Shown here piece after piece: positions 42,141-50,802 of a stretch of DNA of 64,000 bases. Where the stretch lies: the NCBI GenBank assembly GCA_050485425.1, contig JBJHBJ010000019.1, forward strand, positions 7,103-71,102. The letters run 5' to 3'. The translations under genes and the position numbers were made by a program. The notes under the pieces were generated by a model that had not been told where the DNA came from, did not search any database, and saw only the letters and a program-made list of their open reading frames with translations. This DNA comes from LSCE01 sp050485425. GTDB taxonomy: Bacteria > Pseudomonadota > Gammaproteobacteria > Nitrococcales > Aquisalimonadaceae. Numbering within the stretch: position 1 is the first letter of the stretch; each line of letters begins with the position of its first letter.

Positions 42141-43283
42141 GTGATTCAGAAAAATCTGCCAATAGTTGTGGTTTGGGCCGGCGCGGCGCCTGGTGCGCTG
42201 CTGCTGCCTATGCTGCTGCAGCCTGTTCTCCTGGCGGTCGCCCTGGCCGCGCTGTGGCTGCTTTCGGCTGCAGTTCTCACCTGGTTGGTTCGTGCGTTAC
42301 CCGACGGTGTCCAGAACGACGCCGGGCCGATGGAGACCGAACTCCCGGCTCCGGCGGCGGCATCCGTGCTCGGGGACATCGGCGAACGCCTGCTGCCGAT
42401 CTGGAGCCGCCACATCGAAACTGCCCGCTCCCATACTGAATCCGCCGTGCTGGGTCTGACCGGGAACTTCTCCGGGTTGGCGGTGCAGTTGACGACCGCC
42501 AACCGCATGTCCGACGACGTTGCTTCCTCGGTCGAAGGTGGCATGGGCACGGCGTTTGGCCAGGGCGAGCGGGATCTGCGCGCCGTGGTCGACAGCCTCC
42601 GCCAGTCCCTGGAGGAGCGCGATGCCCTGCTGGAGCAGATCACCGGTCTTGCCGTTTTCATCGAGGAGCTGAACCAGATGGCGCGGGACGTCGCCACGGT
42701 CGCAGGCCAGACCAACCTGCTGGCACTGAACGCGGCTATCGAGGCGGCACGCGCTGGCGAGCAGGGGCGCGGCTTTGCCATCGTCGCCGACGAGGTCCGC
42801 AAGCTCTCCCGTTTGTCCGCGGAGACCGGGTCGCGCATCGGCACCAAGGCGGCACACATCGGCGAGGCCATCGAATCCGCCGTCGCCGCCGCCGAGCTTT
42901 CCCGCGGGCGGGACGGCGAATCCGTCCAGAGCGCCGAGCAGGTCATCCAGCGCGTGCTGGGCGAATTCCAGGAACTGGGCGGCAAGCTGGTGGAGGCTGC
43001 CCAGGAACTGCGCCAGACCAATGTCGATATCAAGAACGAAGTGGACACCGCGATCATCCAGTTGCAGTTCCAGGACCGTGTCAGCCAGATGCTCTGCCAC
43101 GTGAAGGACAGCCTCGACGGCGTCGGCCGGCGGCTGTCTGCTGGCGAGAGCGAGGGCCTGGACGTGGCCAGCGTACTGCACGAGATGGAGCAATCCTACG
43201 CCATGGCGGAGGAACGCGAGAACCATCAGCGGCAGCGGAGTTCCGCACCGGCCTCGGCCGGCGGGGACATCACGTTTTTCTAG
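42141..43283 (+). CDS. MCP-like chemotaxis signalling protein without sensor domain
   Basis: About 380 residues from GTG 42141 (AGGGG 8 bp upstream; GTG 42132 is an alternative). A short hydrophobic hairpin (about 5-50) anchors it; there is no HAMP or large periplasmic domain. The MCP signalling tip is intact (VAGQTNLLALNAAIEAARAGEQGRGFAIVADEVRKLS). The downstream helix carries QLQFQDRVSQML, resembling the CheZ active-site D-x-x-x-Q, and the protein ends DITFF. First gene of the che operon, 48 bp before cheY. Its task may be to tune CheA or dephosphorylate CheY (inference). Confidence 0.8.
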   Translation: MIQKNLPIVVVWAGAAPGALLLPMLLQPVLLAVALAALWLLSAAVLTWLVRALPDGVQNDAGPMETELPAPAAASVLGDIGERLLPIWSRHIETARSHTESAVLGLTGNFSGLAVQLTTANRMSDDVASSVEGGMGTAFGQGERDLRAVVDSLRQSLEERDALLEQITGLAVFIEELNQMARDVATVAGQTNLLALNAAIEAARAGEQGRGFAIVADEVRKLSRLSAETGSRIGTKAAHIGEAIESAVAAAELSRGRDGESVQSAEQVIQRVLGEFQELGGKLVEAAQELRQTNVDIKNEVDTAIIQLQFQDRVSQMLCHVKDSLDGVGRRLSAGESEGLDVASVLHEMEQSYAMAEERENHQRQRSSAPASAGGDITFF

Positions 43284-43330
43284 GACTGGCCGGCCGCACG
43301 AGCGGCTGGCGAGCACGAGGCAGGGCAAAA

Positions 43331-43699
43331 ATGAGCAAGAGCATACTGATCGTTGATGATTCCGCCAGCATCCGCCAGGTGGTGTCCATGACGCTGAAGG
43401 GGGCGGGTTACGAGGTGATCGAGGCCTGCGACGGGCGCGATGCCCTGGGCAAGCTCAATGGCCAGCGTGTTCACCTGATGATCTCGGACGTGAACATGCC
43501 GAACATGGATGGACTGAGCTTCCTGAAGGAAGTGAAAGCCCGCCCGGAATACAAGTTCACGCCGGTGATCATGCTCACCACCGAATCCTCCGAGGACAAG
43601 AAGCTGCAGGGTCAGGCCGCCGGCGCCAAGGCCTGGATGGTGAAGCCGTTCCAGCCCCAGCAAATGCTGGCCGCTGTCAGCAAGCTGGTGCCCGCGTGA
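43331..43699 (+). CDS. cheY: CheY-like response regulator
   Basis: 122 residues, a single receiver. Phospho-acceptor Asp53 (HLMISDVNMPNMDG), acidic pocket D9-D10 (ILIVDDS), Thr/Ser in IMLTTESSE and Lys in WMVKPF are all present. No output domain, so it should bind motor or partner proteins. The stop overlaps the next start. Confidence 0.9.
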   Translation: MSKSILIVDDSASIRQVVSMTLKGAGYEVIEACDGRDALGKLNGQRVHLMISDVNMPNMDGLSFLKEVKARPEYKFTPVIMLTTESSEDKKLQGQAAGAKAWMVKPFQPQQMLAAVSKLVPA

Positions 43700-44013
43700 T
43701 GGACGCTTTCCACCTGGATGCCGCCGCCGGCCGACTCACCGTCCATGGCGAACTAACCATCTACCAGGTAGCCGACGCCCGTGTCGCACTGCTGAGCGCG
43801 GCGGAGCAGGAGACGCTGACTGAGATTGATCTCGGGGGTGTCACCGAGCTGGATACCGCCGGCCTGCAACTGCTGTTGCTGGCCAAGCGTAGCTGTGCGG
43901 TCGATGGCGTGCCGGTACGCCTCACCAACCACAGCCCCCAGGTGCTGGATGTTCTGGAACTGACCGGATTGGGTGCCGAACTCGATGTGTCCGGTGCGGA
44001 GGCTGGATCATGA
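43699..44013 (+). CDS. STAS-domain protein
   Basis: 104 residues, start ATG overlapping the cheY TGA; the stop overlaps the cheA start. STAS fold (LTVHGELTIYQVADARVALLSA; EIDLGGVTELDTAGLQLLLLAKRSC) with the Asp-Thr-Ala-Gly site where anti-sigma antagonists are phosphorylated; here Thr takes the Ser place. Small STAS proteins often sit between cheY and cheA in this operon type; the role is not settled. Confidence 0.8.
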   Translation: MDAFHLDAAAGRLTVHGELTIYQVADARVALLSAAEQETLTEIDLGGVTELDTAGLQLLLLAKRSCAVDGVPVRLTNHSPQVLDVLELTGLGAELDVSGAEAGS

Positions 44014-46085
44014 ATATTGAACAGGCACTACAGACTTTCCTTGACGAGAGCCGCGAGTTGCTCGGCGACATGGAACGCATACTGCTTGAGCTGGAATCCG
44101 AACCCGGCGATCCGGAGCTGCGCAATGCCCTGTTCCGCTGTGTGCATACGGTCAAGGGCTCGGCCGGCATGTTCGGGCTGGACCATGTGGTGAGCTTCAC
44201 CCACGTGGTGGAGAACGTCCTGGACCGCCTGCGCGCGGAGGAAATCCAGCTGAGCCGCGAATTGGCGCATCTGCTATTGCGCGCCCGCGACCATATCGCC
44301 CTGCTGGTGGAAATTTCGGACGCCGTGGATGCAGCCGAACTCGGCGTTGAGGGCGACCGCCTTTTGGCCGAGCTTGGCTCCTATCAGTCTACTCCTGCGC
44401 TCAAAACCACGACGAGCGGGGCGGAGATGGAGCCACAGTCGGGGCGAGTCAGCTCGGGCAGCGAAAACTGGTTCCTTTCTATCCGGGTGCATGAGGATGC
44501 GCTGCGCCATGGCATGGATCCGCTAAGTTTTATCCGGTATCTCTCGAATCTGGGCGAACTGGTGCGGGTGAGCGTACTGCCGCAGGGTCTTCCGCCCCTG
44601 AAGGATGCGGATCCGGAAGTCTGTTTTCTTGGCTTCGAGATCGAGCTGCGTACCGAGGCCGGTCAGACGGCCATTGAGGACGTCTTCGAGTTCGCCCGCG
44701 AACTCTACACTCTGCACATAGTTTCCCGCGGGACTGGGGACACCGGGTCGTCGTTGGCCGACGTGTCCGACCAAATCGGGGCCGACGATGCCGAGGCCAT
44801 TGCCTCCGCTGCGGCAGTGGCGGAGTCGGATCCTGATCGGCGCACCGGCACCCGCGATCGCCGCGCCAAGTCCGCCCAGCATCTGCGTGTCCAGGCAGAG
44901 AAGCTGGACAGCCTGATCAATCTGGTGGGTGAACTGGTCATTGCCTCCGCCTCGGTGGCGCTGAACGCCGGCAAGAGTGGCGACGTGGCGACGCGGGAAT
45001 CCGCGGCCGCGCTTTCGATGCTGGTTGAAGAGATCCGGGACAGCGCGCTGGACCTGCGTATGGTTCCCATCGGCGAGACCTTCCAGCGTTTCCAGCGCGT
45101 GGTGCGGGACGTCTCCGCCGACCTGGGCAAGGACATCCAGTTGGTCATCACCGGCGCCGACACCGAGCTGGATAAGACCGTGGTGGAGAAGATCGGTGAT
45201 CCCCTGACGCACCTGGTCCGCAACGCCTGCGATCACGGGCTCGAGCCGCGAGAAGTGCGTCAATCCCGGGGCAAGCCGGTGCAGGGCACGGTGCGTCTGA
45301 ATGCCTATCACGAATCCGGTGCCATCGTCATCGAAGTCAGCGACGACGGTGGCGGCCTCGACCGTGACCGCCTGCTGGCCAAGGCCGTGGAGCGGCAGCT
45401 TGTTCGGGAGGATGCCTCCCTCAGCGATCAGGAAGTGTTCAACCTGATCTTCGAGCCCGGGTTTTCTACCGCAGCCGAAGTCACCAACCTGTCCGGCCGC
45501 GGCGTCGGCATGGACGTGGTAAGGCGTAACATCGAGGCGCTGCGGGGCATGGTGGAAGTGGTTTCTTCCCCCGGCGCAGGAACCACCATCCGCATCCGCC
45601 TGCCGTTGACGCTGGCCATCATCGACGGCTTCCTGGCCAAGGTCGGTGATGCCACCTACGTGGTGCCGCTGGAAATGGTGGTGGAATGCACGGAGCTCAC
45701 TGCCGCGCAGCAACAGGAAAGCGCCGGGCAGCACTACATCAATCTGCGGGGCGAGGTACTGCCGTTCATCCGTCTGCGCGAGCATTTCCAGCTCGGCGGC
45801 GAAGGCGGGCGACGACAGAACATCATCGTGGTCCGGCACGGCGGCCACAAGGCTGGGCTGATGGTGGATGACCTGCTGGGCGAACACCAGACCGTGATCA
45901 AGCCCCTGAGCGGCATATTCGCCCACCTGGAAGGGCTGTCCGGTTCCACCATCCTCGGCAGCGGCCAGGTTGCCCTGATCCTGGATATCCCTGCGCTGAT
46001 GCAACAGGTCAGCCAGCATGAAGAGGTCCGGTACGCCGGCCATCGTCGCAGTCAGAACGCCCAGGCCCGTCCGGCGTATCACTAA
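44010..46085 (+). CDS. cheA: Chemotaxis histidine kinase CheA
   Basis: 691 residues. HPt domain with phospho-acceptor His46 (FRCVHTVKGSAGMFG). A middle segment (about 150-245; WFLSIRVHEDALRHGMDPLSFIRYL) takes the place of the usual CheY-binding P2. Dimerisation P3 at about 290-350 (VQAEKLDSLINLVGELVIA), kinase P4 with N box LTHLVRNACDHGLE and G boxes DDGGGLD/GRGVGMDVV, and CheW-like P5 at about 545-680. It phosphorylates CheY and CheB of the same operon. Confidence 0.92.
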   Translation: MNIEQALQTFLDESRELLGDMERILLELESEPGDPELRNALFRCVHTVKGSAGMFGLDHVVSFTHVVENVLDRLRAEEIQLSRELAHLLLRARDHIALLVEISDAVDAAELGVEGDRLLAELGSYQSTPALKTTTSGAEMEPQSGRVSSGSENWFLSIRVHEDALRHGMDPLSFIRYLSNLGELVRVSVLPQGLPPLKDADPEVCFLGFEIELRTEAGQTAIEDVFEFARELYTLHIVSRGTGDTGSSLADVSDQIGADDAEAIASAAAVAESDPDRRTGTRDRRAKSAQHLRVQAEKLDSLINLVGELVIASASVALNAGKSGDVATRESAAALSMLVEEIRDSALDLRMVPIGETFQRFQRVVRDVSADLGKDIQLVITGADTELDKTVVEKIGDPLTHLVRNACDHGLEPREVRQSRGKPVQGTVRLNAYHESGAIVIEVSDDGGGLDRDRLLAKAVERQLVREDASLSDQEVFNLIFEPGFSTAAEVTNLSGRGVGMDVVRRNIEALRGMVEVVSSPGAGTTIRIRLPLTLAIIDGFLAKVGDATYVVPLEMVVECTELTAAQQQESAGQHYINLRGEVLPFIRLREHFQLGGEGGRRQNIIVVRHGGHKAGLMVDDLLGEHQTVIKPLSGIFAHLEGLSGSTILGSGQVALILDIPALMQQVSQHEEVRYAGHRRSQNAQARPAYH

Positions 46086-46103
46086 CGTAGTTTGGAGTAA
46101 CTC

Positions 46104-47744
46104 ATGTTGAAGAATCTCAAGATTGGAGTGCGCCTGGGCATCGCGTTCGGCGTGGTGCTGGTGTTGCTGAGTACGCTGGCGTTCATTTCCTTCAACCGTC
46201 TGGCGACGGTGGAACAGGTGGTCGCCGACCTCACCGGGCCGCAGGCGGAGCGCCTGGCCGTAGCGAATCGGATCATCGACATGAACCAGTTCAATGCCCG
46301 GGCAACGTTGAATCTGCTGCTGACCACAGACGAGCGTCGAATGGAATCATTGCAGACGGAAATCGCCGCACGTTCGGATGAAATGAGCACAGCGTATCAA
46401 CGGCTGGAGGCGGTGATCGCCACTGAGGAAGGACGGGCGCTGTTCGCTTCCGTCCAGCAGTTGCGCCAGGAGTACGGAAGCGACCGCCGCCAGATGCTGG
46501 CCTTGCTGAATGCTGGTGATCGTGAAGCTGCCGTGCAGAGTTGGGTTTCCAGTACCGCGCCGATTCTTGATCGGTACATCAGCGCTCTTGATGATTATCT
46601 GGTGTACCAGGAACGCCTCGTCAATGCGGCTGGTGCCAACGCCAACGCCATTATCGATGTCGCGCAGAGCATTATTCTCGTGATCAGCGCCATGGCCATC
46701 CTGATTGCAATCATCTTCGCGTGGGTAATCACCCGTGGGATCACACGTCCGCTGAATGACGCGGTTTCCGCCGCGCGCCGGCTGGCCGAAGGCGATCTGA
46801 CCGTGCGTGTGAACGCCACGTCGCGGGATGAAACCGGCCAGTTGCTGACTGCAGTCGATGAAATGGTCCAACGCCTGTCGCAGGTCATCAGCGAGGTGCG
46901 TGCCGGTGCCGATAGCCTGGCCTCCGCGTCGGAGCAGGTGAATTCCACCAGCCAGTCCTTGTCGCAGGCCTCCAGCGAGCAGGCGTCCAGCGTGGAGGAA
47001 ACCACTGCTTCCATGGAGCAGATGACGGCGTCCATCAGCCAGAACACCGAGAACGCCCGTGTCACCGACGGCATGGCCGGCAAGGCCGCGAAGGAAGCGG
47101 TGGAAGGCGGCGAGGCCGTGGGCAAGACGGTTGCCGCCATGAAGAGTATCGCCGAGAAGATCTCCATCATCGACGATATCGCCTATCAGACCAACCTGCT
47201 GGCACTGAACGCGGCCATCGAGGCGGCGCGGGCCGGCGAGCACGGTAAGGGCTTCGCGGTGGTCGCGGCGGAAGTGCGCAAGCTGGCCGAGCGCAGCCAG
47301 GTAGCCGCGCAGGAAATCGGCGAGGTTGCCGGTTCCTCGGTGGAACTGGCCGAGCGTGCCGGCGAGCTGCTGAACGAAATCGTGCCGTCCATCCAGAAGA
47401 CGTCCGATCTGGTGCAGGAAATTGCTGCGGCTTCCAGCGAGCAGTCCGCGGGTGTGGGGCAGATCAACAACGCCATGGAGCAGTTGAACCAGATCACCCA
47501 GCAGAATGCTTCCTCCTCCGAGGAGCTGGCCGCTACTGCCGAGGAAATGTCGTCCCAGGCCGAGCAGTTGCAGCAGTCCATGGGCTTCTTCCGGCTGGCT
47601 GACGGCGAGCGTGGCACCACGCCTGGCGGGAAAAAGCCGCAGACGCGAGCACCGTTGCGGGCCGTGGCGAACCCCCGGAGCAAGGCGTCCAACTCCGAGC
47701 TGGATGCGCCGGATGCTGACGAAGCCGCCTACGTGCGCTTCTAG
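46104..47744 (+). CDS. Methyl-accepting chemotaxis protein
   Basis: 546 residues. TM1 at about 8-30, a four-helix-bundle periplasmic domain (about 31-185), TM2 at about 190-212, HAMP (TRGITRPLNDAVSAARRLAEGDL), methylation helices rich in Gln/Glu and the signalling tip ISIIDDIAYQTNLLALNAAIEAARAGEHGKGFAVVAAEVRKLAERS. No CheR-tethering pentapeptide at the end. The only full receptor in the operon; ligand unknown. Confidence 0.9.
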   Translation: MLKNLKIGVRLGIAFGVVLVLLSTLAFISFNRLATVEQVVADLTGPQAERLAVANRIIDMNQFNARATLNLLLTTDERRMESLQTEIAARSDEMSTAYQRLEAVIATEEGRALFASVQQLRQEYGSDRRQMLALLNAGDREAAVQSWVSSTAPILDRYISALDDYLVYQERLVNAAGANANAIIDVAQSIILVISAMAILIAIIFAWVITRGITRPLNDAVSAARRLAEGDLTVRVNATSRDETGQLLTAVDEMVQRLSQVISEVRAGADSLASASEQVNSTSQSLSQASSEQASSVEETTASMEQMTASISQNTENARVTDGMAGKAAKEAVEGGEAVGKTVAAMKSIAEKISIIDDIAYQTNLLALNAAIEAARAGEHGKGFAVVAAEVRKLAERSQVAAQEIGEVAGSSVELAERAGELLNEIVPSIQKTSDLVQEIAAASSEQSAGVGQINNAMEQLNQITQQNASSSEELAATAEEMSSQAEQLQQSMGFFRLADGERGTTPGGKKPQTRAPLRAVANPRSKASNSELDAPDADEAAYVRF

Positions 47745-47752
47745 GAGGCGTC

Positions 47753-48286
47753 ATGAATCTACTCGCGATCAATGACGGGGCCACCGGCTCCATGGAACAG
47801 CAGAGGCAGTATCTGACGTTCCAGATCGGCAAGGAGATGTTCGCGGTGGGCATACTGCACATCCGCGAGATCATCGAGTACGGCAACCTGACCACGGTGC
47901 CGATGATGCCGGAGTTCGTACGTGGCGTGATCAACCTGCGCGGCAGCGTGGTGCCTGTGATCGATCTGTCATCCCGGTTCGGCCGGGGAGACAGTGCGGT
48001 GGGACGCCGGACCTGCATCGTCATCCTCGAGATTGACGGCAGCGCAGGATTGCAGGAGATCGGGGTGATCGTGGATGCGGTGTCGGAGGTGCTGGAAATT
48101 CCCGCCTCCGAGATCGAACCGCCGCCGAGCTTCGGCGCCAGGATTCGGGCGGACTTCATTATCGGCATGGGCAAGGTGCAGGGCCGTTTCGTCATCCTGT
48201 TGAACGTGCAGAAAGTGCTGGACGTGGACGAGATGGCGGAACTGGCCCGCGTGGCTGAACCGGCGCTGGACGGCCATGAGCGCTGA
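47753..48286 (+). CDS. cheW: CheW adaptor
   Basis: 177 residues. CheW SH3-like double barrel: YLTFQIGKEMFAVGILHIREIIEYGNLTTVPMMPEFVRGVINLRGSVVPVIDL, ending with a hydrophobic helix. It couples receptors to CheA. The 3' end overlaps cheR by 11 bp. GGAGGCGTC stands before the ATG. Confidence 0.9.
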   Translation: MNLLAINDGATGSMEQQRQYLTFQIGKEMFAVGILHIREIIEYGNLTTVPMMPEFVRGVINLRGSVVPVIDLSSRFGRGDSAVGRRTCIVILEIDGSAGLQEIGVIVDAVSEVLEIPASEIEPPPSFGARIRADFIIGMGKVQGRFVILLNVQKVLDVDEMAELARVAEPALDGHER

Positions 48287-49112
48287 GCCGGTCCGCGTCG
48301 CACAGCCGGTTTCCGCGCCGGTGCTGAACGAGGCGGAGTTCCGCCGCTTCCAACACATGATCTTCGAGGTGGCCGGCATACACATGCCGGCCACCAAGCG
48401 GACCATGGTGGCCGGCCGTCTGGCCAAGCGTGTCAAGGCGCTGCAACTGGACGGCTATGCCGCTTACTGGGCACGGCTGGAACACGACGAGTCGGAACGG
48501 CAGACCGCGGTGGATCTGCTGACCACCAACGAGACCTATTTCTTCAGGGAGTCCAAGCACTTCGACTTCCTGCGTGAACGCGTGCTGCCGGCCGTGCGTC
48601 GCGGCCAGCCGTTCCGGATCTGGAGTGCGGCCTGCTCCAGCGGCGAGGAACCGTACAGCCTGGCCATGGTGCTGGCGGACGTGCTGGGCGACGGCGACTG
48701 GCGCGTCACGGCCTCGGACATCAGTACCCAGGTGCTGGCCCGAGCGCGCTCGGCTAAATACCCCATGGCCCGGGCGGAGCGGATTCCCCAGGACTACCTC
48801 AAGCGCTATTGCCTGCGCGGTATCGGTCCCAACGAGGGCACCTTCCTGGTCGGACCGAAGCTCCGCGAGCGGATGGATTTCCGGCAACTCAACCTGAATA
48901 CGCCTGTGCCGATCATTGGTCCCTTCGATGTGATCTTCCTGCGCAATGTGATGATCTATTTCAACGCCGAGACCAAGCAGCAGATCGTCGACCGCGTGGC
49001 GGGCCGCCTGAAACCGGGGGGGTATCTGATCATCGGCCACTCGGAAACGCTGAACGGCTTGCAGAAGGGCCTGCGCGCAGTTATGCCCTCGGTCTACCAG
49101 GCACCCGAATGA
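48276..49112 (+). CDS. cheR: CheR methyltransferase
   Basis: 278 residues. The N-terminal helical domain (FRRFQHMIFEVAGIHMPATKRTMVAGRLAKRVKAL) is followed by the SAM-binding fold: LLTTNETYFFRES, IWSAACSSGEEPYSLAMVL, FDVIFLRNVMIYF. It methylates receptor glutamates. The stop overlaps the cheD start by four bases. Confidence 0.92.
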   Translation: MSAEPVRVAQPVSAPVLNEAEFRRFQHMIFEVAGIHMPATKRTMVAGRLAKRVKALQLDGYAAYWARLEHDESERQTAVDLLTTNETYFFRESKHFDFLRERVLPAVRRGQPFRIWSAACSSGEEPYSLAMVLADVLGDGDWRVTASDISTQVLARARSAKYPMARAERIPQDYLKRYCLRGIGPNEGTFLVGPKLRERMDFRQLNLNTPVPIIGPFDVIFLRNVMIYFNAETKQQIVDRVAGRLKPGGYLIIGHSETLNGLQKGLRAVMPSVYQAPE

Positions 49113-49618
49113 TTACGCAACTGGATGCCGGCATCGATATCTTCCTTCAGCCTGGAGAATGGTATTTCGGCGGAGCGGGGACAAGTATCCGCACCACACT
49201 GGGTTCCTGCATTGCGGTGACCTTGTGGCATCCTCGACACCGCAACGGCGGCATGTGCCATTTCATGTTGCCGGGCAGGAGCAAGCGCGGTGACCGCCGC
49301 GACACCCGCTATGCCGAGAACGCGGTGGAGCGGCTACTTGTCGAGGCTGGCAAATGTCCGGGCCGCGTGCAGGACTACCAGATCAAGTTGTTCGGCGGCG
49401 CCAGCATGTTCGAGACCCGGGCCGGAGAGGATTCCGTGCCGGTGAGGAACATCCGGGCAGCCAGGGAGCTGATGCTGGCCCACGGTCTGCGCATCAAGGC
49501 CCACCATCTCGGCGGCAACTGCTATCGCGAGTTGATATTCAGGCTCTCCGACGGAGACGTCTGGATGCGTCTGGGACGTGGTTTTGCTGCTGGTAACTGT
49601 TCAATGGAATCGGCATGA
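49109..49618 (+). CDS. cheD: CheD receptor deamidase
   Basis: 169 residues from ATG 49109, which overlaps the cheR stop; longer frames start inside cheR. Catalytic Cys in TTLGSCIAVTLW and His in GGMCHFMLPG are present, with Thr in the RYAENAVERLL region following. It deamidates receptor glutamines. Overlaps cheB by four bases. Confidence 0.9.
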   Translation: MITQLDAGIDIFLQPGEWYFGGAGTSIRTTLGSCIAVTLWHPRHRNGGMCHFMLPGRSKRGDRRDTRYAENAVERLLVEAGKCPGRVQDYQIKLFGGASMFETRAGEDSVPVRNIRAARELMLAHGLRIKAHHLGGNCYRELIFRLSDGDVWMRLGRGFAAGNCSMESA

Positions 49619-50682
49619 CGCAGCCTGTCAGTGTATTCATCGTTGATGACTCCGCCGTGGTACGGCAGGTGCTGACCGAAACGCTGGCCAGCGACCCCGG
49701 CATCCGTATCGCCGGCTCGGCCCCCGATCCGCTGTTCGCGCTACAGAAGATGCAGCGAGACTGGCCGGATGTGATCGTGCTGGACGTGGAGATGCCGCGG
49801 ATGGACGGCATCACCTTCCTGCGCAAGCTGATGGAAGAGCGGCCGACGCCGGTGGTGGTCTGCTCCACGCTGACGGAGAAGGGTGCGGATACCACCTTGC
49901 AGGCCTTGTCCGCCGGGGCGGTGGATATCATCACCAAGCCGAAGATCGGTCTGAAGGAGTTCCTGCAGGGGTCCGCCCAGCACATGCTGCGGGTGGTGAA
50001 GGCCGCAGCATGTGCCCGGGTGAAGGCTGCTGCCAAACGCGTAGCAGATGCCCCATTGCCGGCACGCGCAGCCCCTGTCGCCGCCATGGCGCGTACGACT
50101 GATCAGGTAGTCGCCTTCGGTACATCCACCGGGGGTACCCAGGCCCTGCAGGTGGTACTGACCCAGTTGCCGGACGTCTGCCCGGGCATCGTCGTGGTCC
50201 AGCACATGCCGGAAAAATTCACTGCCGCCTTCGCCAACCGCCTGAACCAGCACTGCCGCTGTGAGGTGAAGGAAGCGGAGGACGGCGACCGTGTCATGCC
50301 GGGGCGCGTGCTGATCGCGCCCGGCGGCCGACATATGCAGTTGCGTAGGAGCGGCGCCCAGTACCAGGTATCCGTGTCCGATGGCCCTCCCGTGAACCGC
50401 CACAAGCCCTCTGTGGACGTATTATTCCATTCGGTGGCGCGGGTGGCCGGAAGGAATGCGCTCGGCGTCATCATGACCGGTATGGGGGACGATGGTGCGA
50501 ACGGGCTGCTGGCCATGCGCCAGGCTGGCGCGCATACCATTGCGCAGGACCGCGAAAGCTCGGTGGTGTTCGGTATGCCGAAGGAAGCCATCGAGCGCGG
50601 CGCGGCTGCAGAAGTGCTGCCGCTATCGGCCATTGCCGCTGCTGTTATGAACCCGGCCGGGCGCCGTGGTGTCCCCGTGTGA
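49615..50682 (+). CDS. cheB: CheB methylesterase
   Basis: 355 residues. Receiver domain with Asp57 (VIVLDVEMPRMDG), linker at about 130-160, then the methylesterase domain: Ser in FGTSTGGTQAL, His in VVVQHMPEKFT and Asp in MTGMGDDGANGLLAMR. It removes receptor methyl groups when phosphorylated by CheA. Last of the core che genes; the 120 bp to the next gene hold no clear terminator. Confidence 0.92.
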   Translation: MTQPVSVFIVDDSAVVRQVLTETLASDPGIRIAGSAPDPLFALQKMQRDWPDVIVLDVEMPRMDGITFLRKLMEERPTPVVVCSTLTEKGADTTLQALSAGAVDIITKPKIGLKEFLQGSAQHMLRVVKAAACARVKAAAKRVADAPLPARAAPVAAMARTTDQVVAFGTSTGGTQALQVVLTQLPDVCPGIVVVQHMPEKFTAAFANRLNQHCRCEVKEAEDGDRVMPGRVLIAPGGRHMQLRRSGAQYQVSVSDGPPVNRHKPSVDVLFHSVARVAGRNALGVIMTGMGDDGANGLLAMRQAGAHTIAQDRESSVVFGMPKEAIERGAAAEVLPLSAIAAAVMNPAGRRGVPV

Positions 50683-50802
50683 AGAGAGCTTTTTATACTG
50701 TTGGGCTAAAGCGACAGGTCAACTGTTGGCCCGCGAAATAGAGGGCTGTGGGCTCAGAGGGTGCAGCGAGAGGGAATGATCCCACGTTTTGAGGAGGATC
50801 GG

